44,483 bases of DNA. Origin: Pelosinus fermentans (lineage in GTDB: Bacteria; Bacillota; Negativicutes; DSM-13327). The notes under the pieces are model-generated. The model was not told the DNA's origin, ran no database searches, and was given only the letters and a program-made list of their open reading frames with translations. The translations under genes and the position numbers were made by a program. This document shows positions 25,984 through 35,159 of the stretch, in pieces (within the stretch, counting starts at the first letter, position 1; the number at the start of each line of letters is the position of its first letter). Location of the stretch: the NCBI GenBank assembly GCA_002434245.1, contig DJJR01000052.1, forward strand, positions 59,857 to 104,339, given 5' to 3'.

Positions 25984-27355
25984 GGTTCGTCACCCCACTT
26001 TCCATTCCCAATGCAGTAAGACTCTTCCATACAGGAGAACAGACGGTAGAATATACTTCTTCAGCAAAATTAACGGCACCCTCAAAACCGCTTAATGGAT
26101 GTTTGCGATCATGATTATGATCAATAAAGGCAATCCCCAATTTATAGGCCAAAGGCCGTTCTTTTACTCCGCCTACCAGTAGATTAGCACCCTTTTCCAT
26201 CATGAATTTTTCCAGTTCAGCAGGATTCGCATCGTCTAGAATCACCGTACCGTCATCCACTAACTCATTCATGATTTCATATTCCTCTTTTCTGCCGGTT
26301 TGCGTACCAATCATCACGACATCAATACCAATTTCCCTAAATTGCTTAATCAGAGAAATGGCCTTAAATCCTCCACCAACAAAAATGGCAGCCTTCTTAC
26401 CTTCCAGCTTAGTCCGATAGCCTTTAATAATATCTTCCACTCTAGCCGTTTCCTTAGCAATCAACTCTTCTGCCTTAAGAATCATAGACTCTTCTCCTAA
26501 AGCAGCCGCAATATTGCGCAATGAGGCAGCTGTATCCTCAATACCTAAAAAGGATATTTGAATATAAGGAATCTGGTAGAGTTCTTCCATTTTCCCCGCA
26601 AGATAGAGCATCGATCCAGCGCACTGTATGATGTTCAGCTTAGCCTTAGGGGCTGATTTCAAGGCTGTATAATGGGAATCCCCTGTAAATGTAACGTTTA
26701 ATTCTACCCCCATCTGCTGTAAATAATTATGAATAATCCAAGCTTCACCAGCCAGATTAAAATCACCTAAATAGTTAATACTGTTGTTCTTTTTAAATAC
26801 TGCAGACTCAGAGGGTTTTATCAAACGAAGTAACGCATCTCCTGCTGCCCTGTAGCCTGCGGATTTATTACCAATAAATCCACTAGACTCTACTGGTATC
26901 ACTTCAATATTATGTCTTCGAGAGGCGGCGCTGCAAATGGCTTCCAAATCATCACCAATTACGCCGACAATACAGGTTGAATATACAAATACTAGTTTTG
27001 CCTGGTATTTTTCTACCAGTCCATCAATTGCTGCTGCTAATTTTTTTGCGCCGCCAAAAATAATGTCCTGCTCTTTTAAATCTGTAGAAAAGCTATTGCG
27101 ATATAATTCCGCACCACTGCTCAGGCTGCCGCGAATATCCCAGGTATAAGTGGCACAGCCAATGGGTCCATGTACCAAATGTATGGCATCCGTAATTGGA
27201 TTGAGCACGACTCTGGCTCCACAATACACACAAGCCCTTTGGCTTACACAGCCGGCAGAACTGTCCGTATCACATTTAAGCTGTTTCTTATTCTTACCTT
27301 TTGTAACAATAAACTCATCTCGTTCTGTAATGCTTTCTGCAAGCTCTCCAGCCAT
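25976..27355 (-). CDS. nifE: Nitrogenase cofactor scaffold subunit NifE
   Basis: About 459 aa, NifD-like. GCVSQRACVYCGARVVLNPI, HGPIGCATYTWD and VYSTCIVGVIGDD hold the cysteines for the interfacial 4Fe-4S cluster, and FVGGGFKAIS is the cofactor-side motif. It forms the NifEN alpha2beta2 scaffold with the overlapping NifN. Two starts are possible: GTG 27367, very close to aggagagga, and ATG 27355, about 11 nt after aggag. I list the ATG. A 200-bp gap with an inverted repeat separates it from nifK. Confidence 0.93.
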   Translation of the reverse strand: MAGELAESITERDEFIVTKGKNKKQLKCDTDSSAGCVSQRACVYCGARVVLNPITDAIHLVHGPIGCATYTWDIRGSLSSGAELYRNSFSTDLKEQDIIFGGAKKLAAAIDGLVEKYQAKLVFVYSTCIVGVIGDDLEAICSAASRRHNIEVIPVESSGFIGNKSAGYRAAGDALLRLIKPSESAVFKKNNSINYLGDFNLAGEAWIIHNYLQQMGVELNVTFTGDSHYTALKSAPKAKLNIIQCAGSMLYLAGKMEELYQIPYIQISFLGIEDTAASLRNIAAALGEESMILKAEELIAKETARVEDIIKGYRTKLEGKKAAIFVGGGFKAISLIKQFREIGIDVVMIGTQTGRKEEYEIMNELVDDGTVILDDANPAELEKFMMEKGANLLVGGVKERPLAYKLGIAFIDHNHDRKHPLSGFEGAVNFAEEVYSTVCSPVWKSLTALGMESGVTNHG

Positions 27356-27422
27356 AGTACATCTCACTCCTCTCCTAAAAACACCATAAAAAACAAAATT
27401 CTTTTTTAAAATATGGGGAAAA

Positions 27423-27530
27423 AACGTTTGAACCGCGAAGACGCGAAGATTTGAAGGATAAGGAATATCTATACTATCGTCTTCGTGTACTTTGCATTTC
27501 TTCGCGACCTTCGCGTTTCAACATTTTTTT
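27423..27530. repeat. Dispersed intergenic repeat, copy 5, inside the nif operon
   Basis: Imperfect inverted repeat: ttgaaccgcgaagacgcgaag ... cttcgcgaccttcgcgtttcaa, with a central cgtcttcgtg. Read on the minus (transcribed) strand it ends in acgttttttcccc, so it resembles a large terminator-like or processing hairpin between nifK and nifE. Confidence 0.8.
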
Positions 27531-27556
27531 AAACCTTACTATTAAAAAATGTCTAT

Positions 27557-28945
27557 CTACATTACCAATTCAAAATCTTCATCTTTGGCATCTCGGTCTG
27601 CTCTGTCTAACAGGGCGTTACTAATCATCTCAATCAGTCTCATGGCACCATGATACCCAACAATTGGCAAGTAAGAATGAACACTTCTGTCTAAAATGGG
27701 GAATCCAACTCGCATAAAAGGAACATCTTCCGCCCGGGCAATATATTTTCCATAGGTATTGCCAATCAATAGATCTACAGGCTGATTCTTAATCCATTGG
27801 TGCAAGGTAAATAAATCTCCTGCACTTTTCACATTGGCCTCAACCCCAGCACCTTTTAACATATCGTTAATATCATCTTCAAAGCTTCCTGCTGCAGAAT
27901 TGGATGAACCACCTGGTGTACCTGTCAATACATGAATCGGTTTCATTCCTAAACTTAATACAAACTCAGTTAGACCAGTAACAATATCAGGATCGCCAAA
28001 GATTGCTACAGTTTTCCCATGAAAATGGAAATGAGTGTCGGTCATAATGTCAACCAGCTGACCTCGTTCTATTTCTAGTTCTTTGGGAATTTCCCGGGCA
28101 AAACTATTACGCAAAGTCATTAATAATGCATCCGTAGCTTTGATTCCAATAGGAGTTTTAAGAGTAGCTACAGGAACTTTATATTCTTTGTTTAAAAGCT
28201 CAGCGGGATCACTAGAGGCAAAGCGACCAAGGGCCAAGGTGATCTGAGAATTTGCTGTATCCTTTAACTGTTCCACAGTTGTGCCACCCTCAGGATACAT
28301 CTCAAATTCTCCCGTCATCGGTGAATCTACAACTCCAGATGTATCAGGGAACATAATATATTCAATGCCCATACTTTCTACCAGACGTTTTATTTCCCGC
28401 ATATCTCCAGGATTGACGAAGCCAGGAATAATATTGGCTTGTTCTTTTTTCTCTGGCGACGTACTTTCTGCTAAATAGCTAACCATTGCTTTTGTCATAT
28501 TGGAGAATCCTGTGATATGGGAGCCTACATAACTGGGAGTATTCGCATGAATCACCAGTTTCCCCTCAGCTACTTCCGCTGTCTTAATAATACTGGAAAC
28601 ATCATCGCCAATAGTCTCCGTTAAACAAGTGGTGTGTATCGCCATAACATCCGGCTTATAGATGTGAAACACATTTTGTATGGATGCTTTTAAGTTAGCG
28701 CCGCCGCCAAAAACCGATGACCCTTCTGTAAAGCAACTAGTGGAAGCCATAACCGGATCACGGAAATGACGGGTTAAATGCATCCGATGATAAGAGCAGC
28801 ATCCTTGTGATCCATGACTATGGGGCAAGCATTTGTGAATCCCCAGAGCAGCATACATGGCGCCAATTGGCTGACAAGTTTTCGCTGGGTTAATAATACC
28901 GCCGCTTTTGCGTTCAGTTATATCTTTTGGTGTACAATCTAACAT
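27557..28945 (-). CDS. nifK: Nitrogenase MoFe protein beta subunit
   Basis: 462 aa, the short form without the long N-terminal extension of proteobacterial NifK (about 520 aa), as in C. pasteurianum. The P-cluster cysteines lie in KTCQPIGAMYAALG, HGSQGCCSYHRMHLTRHF and HTTCLTETIGDD. FGDPDIV and RVGFPILDRSVHS are typical. It forms the alpha2beta2 dinitrogenase with NifD. ATG after gaaggagtggcatagt, 1 nt from the nifD stop, so coupled. Confidence 0.96.
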   Translation of the reverse strand: MLDCTPKDITERKSGGIINPAKTCQPIGAMYAALGIHKCLPHSHGSQGCCSYHRMHLTRHFRDPVMASTSCFTEGSSVFGGGANLKASIQNVFHIYKPDVMAIHTTCLTETIGDDVSSIIKTAEVAEGKLVIHANTPSYVGSHITGFSNMTKAMVSYLAESTSPEKKEQANIIPGFVNPGDMREIKRLVESMGIEYIMFPDTSGVVDSPMTGEFEMYPEGGTTVEQLKDTANSQITLALGRFASSDPAELLNKEYKVPVATLKTPIGIKATDALLMTLRNSFAREIPKELEIERGQLVDIMTDTHFHFHGKTVAIFGDPDIVTGLTEFVLSLGMKPIHVLTGTPGGSSNSAAGSFEDDINDMLKGAGVEANVKSAGDLFTLHQWIKNQPVDLLIGNTYGKYIARAEDVPFMRVGFPILDRSVHSYLPIVGYHGAMRLIEMISNALLDRADRDAKDEDFELVM

Positions 28946-28946
28946 A

Positions 28947-30560
28947 CTATGCCACTCCTTCCTCAGTTACTGTTCCTTCTAGTAAAGGTTGATTTTTCCA
29001 TGGTGGAGTTATGAAATTCCAAGTTGGTGAGGCAAATCCCATGCTGATATCTTCAGCAAATTTAACAGCACCATTAAAACCAGCATAAGGTCCGCTGTAA
29101 TCGTAGGAATGTAATTGCTTCGAGTTAATACCCATTTTTTGAATAACATATTTATCCTTGATTCCGGAAGTGAAAATGTCTGGTTTCAGTACTTTTATAA
29201 ATTCTTCTGTTTCAAAATGATTTAAGTCATCAACAATGATACTGCCATCTTTCATGTCAAAACGCATGCCTTTATATTCACCTAAAGGTATTTTAGCCTT
29301 TAGTTCTTCCAGTTTTTCTGGTGAAACTTTTAAGCGGAAGCGTTTTTCATCAACTTCTGCTGTATAGTGAGGAATGTTTTTACTATCTGCATCTGTTTTG
29401 ATGGTAGGAATCACTTCACGACCTTCATAATCATCACGGTGAGCAAACTCATATCCCGCTAATAAGGTCTCAATGCCTAATTCAGTAAATAAATTCTGGA
29501 AATGATGACCCCGGGATCCGCCAACAAAACAAAAGGCTGTTTTTCCTTCACAAATCTTTTTATATTGGTCAAATATCGGCTCAATTCTTGCCAATTCGCT
29601 AGCAATAACCGCCTCTGTCTTCAAGGTCAGCTCTTTGTCATCAAAATAAAGAGCCATGTTGCGCAAAGATTCAATGGTCCCTTGGATTCCGATAAAGTTA
29701 ACCTTAAGCCAAGGTGTACCATATTTAGTTTCTAACATCTCAGCAATATAGTTAATCGAACGGTGACATTGCACCAAATTAAGTTCGGCGGTATGAGCAT
29801 TTTTAATTGCTTCATAAGAGCCATCGCCTGTCATAACCGATACTACATGGTAGCCGATTTCTTTTAAGATACGCTCTACTTCCCAGCCATCGCCGCCAAT
29901 GTTATATTCCCCGAGAAGATTAATCGGGAACTTCGCAGGAGCTTCTTCTTGGTCTCCGGTACCAATTACCTTTTCCATTAAAATGTTATTGGCAATATGA
30001 TGACCTGCAGATTGACTAACCCCTTTATAGCCTTCACAGCTAAAAGACAGTACCTGTACGCCATGCTTCGCTTCTGCCGCTTTAGCAACAGCGCCCATAT
30101 CATCACCAATCAATCCTACGGGGCAGGTAGCAGAAAGGGTAATTGCCTTAGGGTGAAAAATTTCCATAACTTCATCAATTACCTTGCTGAGCTTCTTTTC
30201 ACCGCCAAAAACAATATCACTTTCTTGCATATCCGTAGATATGCAATAATTGATAAAATTCTGTTTTGGATCGTCGGATTTTGCTTTATTTCGTCTTGTA
30301 TTCCACGCATAATAGCCGCAGCCGATCGGTCCGTGAACAATATGCACCATATCTTTAATCGGACCTAGAACAACGCCTTTACAACCAGCATACGCACAGC
30401 CTCGATTGGTAATAATACCAGGAATGGTCCGGGTATTGGCTTCGATTTGTTGACTTTCTACATCCGATCTTTTAATGAATATATGTTTTTTACGATTTTT
30501 CTGCACTTTAGCTGGATATTGATCTAATATTTCCTGAAGTTTTGCTTCATTCATTCCCAT
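28947..30560 (-). CDS. nifD: Nitrogenase MoFe protein alpha subunit
   Basis: 537 aa, Mo-type. P-cluster cysteines: RGCAYAGCKG, HGPIGCGYYAW and SATCPVGLIGDD. FeMo-co ligands and environment: the Cys in LNLVQCHRSINYI and the His in LHSYDYSGPYAGFNG, plus EGYKGVSQSAGHH. An insertion of about 50 residues (DADSKNIPHY to DLNHFETEE) is shared with C. pasteurianum-type NifD and explains the length. No vnf/anf delta subunit is nearby. It follows nifI2 by 14 nt. Confidence 0.96.
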   Translation of the reverse strand: MGMNEAKLQEILDQYPAKVQKNRKKHIFIKRSDVESQQIEANTRTIPGIITNRGCAYAGCKGVVLGPIKDMVHIVHGPIGCGYYAWNTRRNKAKSDDPKQNFINYCISTDMQESDIVFGGEKKLSKVIDEVMEIFHPKAITLSATCPVGLIGDDMGAVAKAAEAKHGVQVLSFSCEGYKGVSQSAGHHIANNILMEKVIGTGDQEEAPAKFPINLLGEYNIGGDGWEVERILKEIGYHVVSVMTGDGSYEAIKNAHTAELNLVQCHRSINYIAEMLETKYGTPWLKVNFIGIQGTIESLRNMALYFDDKELTLKTEAVIASELARIEPIFDQYKKICEGKTAFCFVGGSRGHHFQNLFTELGIETLLAGYEFAHRDDYEGREVIPTIKTDADSKNIPHYTAEVDEKRFRLKVSPEKLEELKAKIPLGEYKGMRFDMKDGSIIVDDLNHFETEEFIKVLKPDIFTSGIKDKYVIQKMGINSKQLHSYDYSGPYAGFNGAVKFAEDISMGFASPTWNFITPPWKNQPLLEGTVTEEGVA

Positions 30561-30574
30561 GTTCCCTTACCCCC

Positions 30575-30985
30575 TTATACTGCACTTTCTCCTGTTTCGC
30601 CAGTACGAACCCGAATGGCATCCATCACTGGTAAAACAAAAATCTTACCGTCACCAACGTTATTACAAGTCTTATTCGCCTGAATGATTGCCTCTACAAT
30701 CTTCGCCACATCCTCATCATGAGCAAGAATGGTAAATAATCTTCGAGGGAACAAACTAGTACCCACTAAAAAATCAGTAATGAGTTTCTCTGCTTCCCCT
30801 GTTTGATCCTCTCCAGCCATAAGAAGGAGTTCTTTTTTTCTTTCCAAAATTAATGTTGGATTGCTTACTATTTTACCCCGGCCTTCTACTTTAAAAGCAG
30901 TAAAACCAGCTACGCCAGCTTCCACTAAAGCTTTTTTAGTAGCGCTTGTTTTATTCATACGCACTATGGCGAGAATTTCTTTCAT
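30575..30985 (-). CDS. nifI2: PII-family nitrogenase switch-off protein NifI2
   Basis: 136 aa GlnB-like protein. MKEILAIVRMNKTSATKKAL, then EGRGK, a long T-loop region (SNPTLILERKKELLL), and the GDGKIFVLPVMDAIRVRTGE signature at the end. Together with NifI1 it forms the hetero-oligomer that binds and inhibits MoFe protein when ammonium is high, and releases it with 2-oxoglutarate, as shown in methanogens. The nifH-I1-I2-D order is diagnostic. Good ribosome site gaagggaggga. Confidence 0.95.
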   Translation of the reverse strand: MKEILAIVRMNKTSATKKALVEAGVAGFTAFKVEGRGKIVSNPTLILERKKELLLMAGEDQTGEAEKLITDFLVGTSLFPRRLFTILAHDEDVAKIVEAIIQANKTCNNVGDGKIFVLPVMDAIRVRTGETGESAV

Positions 30986-31000
30986 CCTGATCCCTCCTTC

Positions 31001-31327
31001 TTATAGACTTGGGATTCCACTAGAGATGGTATACGCTTCTTCAATGGAACTTATGAAAATTTTACCGTCACCATAAGCACCTTGCTCGCTGGTTTTTGCA
31101 TATTTTAAGATCAACCGAACCATCTCTTCTTTATCTTCATCACGGATCGCCATCATTAACAGCGCTTTAGGAATTTCATCATAGATAATTCCTGATATTT
31201 TAATACCTTTTTGCTTGCCGCGACCGACTACATCCACAACTGTTGCTGCATGGAAACCAGCTCTTGATAATTCTGCCAATACTTCATCCTTTTTCTCTGG
31301 TCTGATAATGGCTCTAACTAATAACAT
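31001..31327 (-). CDS. nifI1: PII-family nitrogenase switch-off protein NifI1
   Basis: 108 aa. MLLVRAIIRPEKKDEVLAEL, VDVVGRGKQKGI, and YGDGKIFISSIEEAYTI match the GlnB fold with a short T-loop. ATG 31327 is chosen because ttggaggg lies 10 nt upstream; an in-frame TTG at 31345 is unlikely. It lies between nifH (44 nt) and nifI2 (15 nt). Partner of NifI2 in ammonium-dependent inhibition of dinitrogenase. Confidence 0.95.
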   Translation of the reverse strand: MLLVRAIIRPEKKDEVLAELSRAGFHAATVVDVVGRGKQKGIKISGIIYDEIPKALLMMAIRDEDKEEMVRLILKYAKTSEQGAYGDGKIFISSIEEAYTISSGIPSL

Positions 31328-31371
31328 ATTGTTTTTTCCCTCCAATATTTTGCTTCTATCCCAGGTTAGAA

Positions 31372-32256
<885 letters not shown>

Positions 32257-32272
32257 CTATTAACCATCATTT

Positions 32273-32325
32273 CCTAATCTTTATAGTTGAAAAGTGTATT
32301 TTTTTCACTTATAATAAAGATTAGG
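32273..32325 (-). promoter_or_regulatory. nifH leader hairpin 4
   Basis: On the minus strand cctaatctttat ... ataaagattagg, 12 perfect pairs, enclosing a smaller aagtg/cactt hairpin. Its 3' arm ends 80 nt before the nifH start. The same arm could alternatively pair with an identical taatcttta copy upstream (32361-32369). Confidence 0.75.
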
Positions 32326-32373
32326 TACATCGAATAAGCCCTGGTGTCTGTTGGGGAATGTAAAGATTACCGC

Positions 32374-32404
32374 GCTTTATGGATACCGCAAATATCCATA
32401 AAGC
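32374..32404 (-). promoter_or_regulatory. nifH leader hairpin 3
   Basis: gctttatggata / tatccataaagc, 12 perfect pairs with a 7-nt loop. No U-run follows, so it is not a terminator. Confidence 0.75.
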
Positions 32405-32409
32405 ATTTT

Positions 32410-32451
32410 TTATTTTGGGCAGCTGCGCATATACTATAGAATCACCTCCTT
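32410..32451 (-). other. Possible 6-codon leader peptide with full-consensus Shine-Dalgarno
   Basis: On the minus strand aaggaggtga (32442-32451) matches the 16S 3' end over 10 bases, 14 nt before an ATG (32428-32430). That ATG opens the frame M-R-S-C-P-K-stop (32410-32430). The spacing is longer than optimal, so translation is uncertain. The site may instead bind ribosomes or act as a structural switch. Confidence 0.35.
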
Positions 32452-32496
32452 AAAAAACACAGATGGGCTTATAAACGAAAGTGCGTTTATAAGCCC
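32452..32496 (-). terminator. nifH leader hairpin 2, terminator-like
   Basis: gggcttataaacg / cgtttataagccc, 13 perfect pairs with a CACTTT loop (minus-strand reading). A tttttt run (32452-32457) begins 7 nt after the stem. It could act as an attenuator or a weak terminator. Confidence 0.65.
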
Positions 32497-32532
32497 CATT
32501 GCTCATGTACTTATTTTTTTCTGATAAAAGGC

Positions 32533-32572
32533 AAAAAGCTCACAAGGGTTTTTAAAAACCACTTGTAAGCTT
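32533..32572 (-). terminator. nifH leader hairpin 1, terminator-like
   Basis: On the minus strand aagcttacaag-t-ggttttt / aaaaacc-c-cttgtgagctt, then ttttt. An 18-bp stem with one mismatch and one wobble, followed by a U-run. It lies about 20 nt after the predicted transcription start, so it would terminate most transcripts unless relieved. Confidence 0.7.
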
Positions 32573-32600
32573 CATTGCTTCCTGCTATTAACTTGAGCTG

Positions 32601-32629
32601 AGTATAGCACATATTATTTAGCTGTGCAA
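32601..32629 (-). promoter_or_regulatory. Sigma-A type promoter for the nif operon
   Basis: Minus-strand TTGCAC (32624-32629), 17-bp spacer, TATACT (32601-32606). The predicted start near 32594 gives a leader of about 400 nt before nifH. No sigma-54 TGGCAC(N5)TTGCA site was found in the gap. Confidence 0.7.
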
Positions 32630-32687
32630 TACCCTTTTAAAATAGTCGAAATATTAAATTTAAACCTTCCGCGTCCACTATACTAGG

Positions 32688-33635
32688 TTAAAAATAATAC
32701 TGAAAAATCAACATATATACTGGAATTACCACAATGGATGCGATCGTTGTTACCGTCGTCATGATCGCAGCATACTCTGCATCTCCCTGATAAGATTTAG
32801 CCACAATAGAAGTCTGAGTCATAACCGGAAGCATGGCTTGAATAATAAATACTTTCTTCATTAAGAGAGGAAGCGGCATTGCATACGTAATTACCATGAC
32901 AATCAATGGTGAAATCACAAACCGTCCCAAAAGGATGGCAATCATATCTCTGCTGACCTTTATATTACTCAATTTTACACCGTAGATAGCAATACCAATA
33001 AAAAGCATGGATAAAGGTGTTGTCATGCTCCCAAGATATTTACAGGTATCGAGAATAAATTGAGGCAAACTGATGTCACATAAGATAAGGACCATAGCCA
33101 GCAAGAACCCTAACAGAGGGGGAGAAAATACTTTTTTTATTACCTCGACAGCAGAAACCTTCTCTTTACCTGATGCGCCATCGTTGCGAATACCGCTTGC
33201 TCCAATAGTCCAAAATAAAGAAGTATTAGCAATATAATATAACAAAACATAAGGAACACTTTGTTCTCCAAACAATGCCAAATTCACTGGCAGACCAATA
33301 AAAATAGTATTTGAAACAAAGAACATGGATCTGAATGTTCCCTGTCGATTAGACTTTACTCGCAAAAACTTAGAAACTGCATATCCAACTGCATAACAGA
33401 CCAACATGGAAGAATAAGGTACAATTAACCCAGTCGCCAAATGCAGCAGCCCGTCCTTATTAAAAGTATTCATTAAATTCCATATCATATAAGTAGGCAA
33501 TGCTACATTGGTAATAATACGGGAAAATAATTGAGAAGCCTCTTCATTAAACCAGCCTTTACCTGTAAGAACATATCCTGTAATAATCATTAAAACAATG
33601 CTAAAGATGCTTTCAATTGTGTGAAAAATAATCAT
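32688..33635 (-). CDS. AEC-family transporter (auxin efflux carrier/malonate type)
   Basis: 315 aa with about ten membrane helices in two inverted halves. NVALPTYMIWN in the first half and the GLPVNLALFGEQ segment in the middle are typical of AEC transporters; a similar cross-over motif occurs near MTTPLSMLFIGIAIYG. Bacterial members export or import dicarboxylates such as malate or malonate, and the substrate is not predictable. ATG after taggagtttatagtt. It lies upstream of the nif promoter on the same strand and has its own context of repeats upstream. Confidence 0.88.
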   Translation of the reverse strand: MIIFHTIESIFSIVLMIITGYVLTGKGWFNEEASQLFSRIITNVALPTYMIWNLMNTFNKDGLLHLATGLIVPYSSMLVCYAVGYAVSKFLRVKSNRQGTFRSMFFVSNTIFIGLPVNLALFGEQSVPYVLLYYIANTSLFWTIGASGIRNDGASGKEKVSAVEVIKKVFSPPLLGFLLAMVLILCDISLPQFILDTCKYLGSMTTPLSMLFIGIAIYGVKLSNIKVSRDMIAILLGRFVISPLIVMVITYAMPLPLLMKKVFIIQAMLPVMTQTSIVAKSYQGDAEYAAIMTTVTTIASIVVIPVYMLIFQYYF

Positions 33636-33667
33636 AACTATAAACTCCTAATCATCCTTGAATACAC

Positions 33668-33815
33668 TAGTAAGAAAAGCGCTGCGCGTTCTTTAAAACA
33701 TATAAAACAGAATCGAACCACAGAGGCGTAGAGAACACTGAGAAAAGATCGGTAGGGTCAAAAACCTCTGTGCTCTCTGCGATCTCTGTATCCTCTGTGT
33801 TTAACGTTCTCTTTA
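33668..33815. repeat. Dispersed intergenic repeat, copy 6
   Basis: Contains taagaaaagcgctgcgcgttctttaaaacata (a short hairpin also at 20.14 kb), then ccacagaggcgtagagaacactgag ... cctctgtgctctctgcgatctctgtatcctctgtg, an imperfect inverted repeat like copies 1 and 4. It fills the gap between the AEC gene and the ABA-sandwich gene. Confidence 0.8.
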
Positions 33816-33834
33816 AGAAACTTATCTTTCTAGA

Positions 33835-34281
33835 TTATGCTAAAGCTGCTAAAGCCGCTTTTACTATGGCCTCTGCTTCTGAAGACTGACCGATTGGGGC
33901 AGCAGCATCGCTGCCGTCTTTTACAAATCTGCCGTAATATTGACTCCGTTCCTGCTCGAGTTTTGTTTCAGAAAGATATGTATATCCTAAACTCTTCATA
34001 TGCTCTACTACCTGCTGGGCAGCGTCTATTTCCGTAGAATAGTTCGGAACAGCTTCATCAAAATTCTCTCGTAATTTCAAGCTCACCATTTCGCTTTCTT
34101 TTACTAATGGAATATATACGCCACCAGATTGTTCCACATCAGATGTTGTCCCTAACCATTTCACAGCAAGCTCTGCACTAAATTGCAGCAGGTGCTTTAA
34201 CCAGATAAACCCCATCACCTTCACTGCTACTTCAATATCTAAATCCCTTCCTGGATTCATGCCAATACCATTATCCTTCAT
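33835..34281 (-). CDS. Phage ABA-sandwich domain-like small protein
   Basis: 148 aa, soluble. The start MNPGRDLDIEVAVKVMGF and VPNYSTEIDAAQQVVEHMKSLGY, about 60 residues later, are typical of the short phage/host ABA-sandwich (BC1872-like) proteins, whose function is unknown. The C-terminal quarter is Ala-rich helix. ATG after aatggaggaatcaca. It follows the RNase H gene by 13 nt on the same strand, so the two are likely co-expressed. It could be a phage-derived gene now resident in the chromosome; no other phage genes are present. Confidence 0.6.
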   Translation of the reverse strand: MKDNGIGMNPGRDLDIEVAVKVMGFIWLKHLLQFSAELAVKWLGTTSDVEQSGGVYIPLVKESEMVSLKLRENFDEAVPNYSTEIDAAQQVVEHMKSLGYTYLSETKLEQERSQYYGRFVKDGSDAAAPIGQSSEAEAIVKAALAALA

Positions 34282-34294
34282 TGTGATTCCTCCA

Positions 34295-34918
34295 TTAAAT
34301 TAATTGCAGTGCGGCCTTCGCTAGTTGATCCGCCTGTTCATTATATTTGTCACCGGAATGAGCTTTTACCTTTACGAATACGACCTCCAACTGCTTTGCG
34401 ACCTGATCATAATATTGTTTATATTTCTTAGTTCCTTCCTGCTTGGCCTCCCATGCATTGGTACACCATTTTTCAATTCCCTCATAATCATGATAAATGA
34501 CAACAGTGCGTACCCCTTGCTCTAACGCATAAGTCATAGCGATTTTGGCCCCCATGGTTTCTCCCGCTACATTGCGCATACCAGCAAGTTCCGGATCATT
34601 GTCTTTCTGACTAAATGTAATCTCTGCTCCCTTCCACAATATTACAACCCCAGCAGAATACTCTTTGGTTGCAGTATTGTAACTGCCATCAACATAGGCA
34701 AGCATCATATCATCAGGAAGCTGCTCGATCACCAAGGTCGGTACTGTGACCTTTACTCCTCCTGCTAAGTATGCTCTTGCCTCTTCCTCTGTTTTAAAAC
34801 TCTTATATTCAGCTCCCGAAAACCCTTTGATTTGTTCCTGGCACTGGGGCCAGGAATAGAATAAACCAACTGTGCGTCCTTTCCTTACAGCATATACTTT
34901 TTTTTGTTTATCTGACAT
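34295..34918 (-). CDS. rnhA: Ribonuclease H with N-terminal viroplasmin domain
   Basis: 207 aa. The N-terminal caulimovirus-viroplasmin/RNase-H1 N-domain (about 5-50) carries KVYAVRKGRTVGLFYSWPQCQEQ and GFSGAEYKSFKTEEEA, which binds RNA:DNA hybrids. The catalytic RNase H domain (about 70-207) has the carboxylates in AYVDGSYN, GETMGAKIA, IYHDYEGIEKW and NEQADQLAK. It degrades RNA in RNA:DNA hybrids in the cytoplasm. The ribosome site before ATG 34918 is weak (aaagaga). Confidence 0.92.
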   Translation of the reverse strand: MSDKQKKVYAVRKGRTVGLFYSWPQCQEQIKGFSGAEYKSFKTEEEARAYLAGGVKVTVPTLVIEQLPDDMMLAYVDGSYNTATKEYSAGVVILWKGAEITFSQKDNDPELAGMRNVAGETMGAKIAMTYALEQGVRTVVIYHDYEGIEKWCTNAWEAKQEGTKKYKQYYDQVAKQLEVVFVKVKAHSGDKYNEQADQLAKAALQLI

Positions 34919-35084
34919 ATTCTCTCTTTAACCATCCTTACATTTATTAACAAAAATATACTTTGGTCAGCAATCTTGTCCCAAAACACAATACAGTGCC
35001 ACCAGAGCTATAAACCATACATTATCTTTCTATTTTATGCCTTTCTATTTAGAAAAAGCAAGCAATAATCACAAAATAGATTGC

Positions 35085-35126
35085 GCCCAGATACTATATA
35101 GCAACATTGTTATATAGTATCTGGGC
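35085..35126 (-). terminator. Long hairpin after the 166-aa hypothetical gene
   Basis: gcccagatactatata / tatatagtatctgggc, 16 perfect pairs with a 10-nt loop (35085-35126). It lies 33 nt after the gene stop. The U-run is weak, so it may act as a terminator or 3' stabiliser. Confidence 0.6.
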
Positions 35127-35159
35127 ACTCTATTATGAATAACTATCCCAAGCATTCTC

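Noticed and set aside
27557..30560. Vanadium or Fe-only nitrogenase, suggested by the AnfO-like gene
   Set aside because: NifD has the clostridial Mo-type insertion and cofactor motifs, no delta subunit gene is present, and nifE/nifN are adjacent.
32442..32600. ANTAR-type two-hairpin antiterminator target before nifH
   Set aside because: The loops (CACTTT and a nearly loopless AT stem) lack the A1 and G4 hexaloop pattern.
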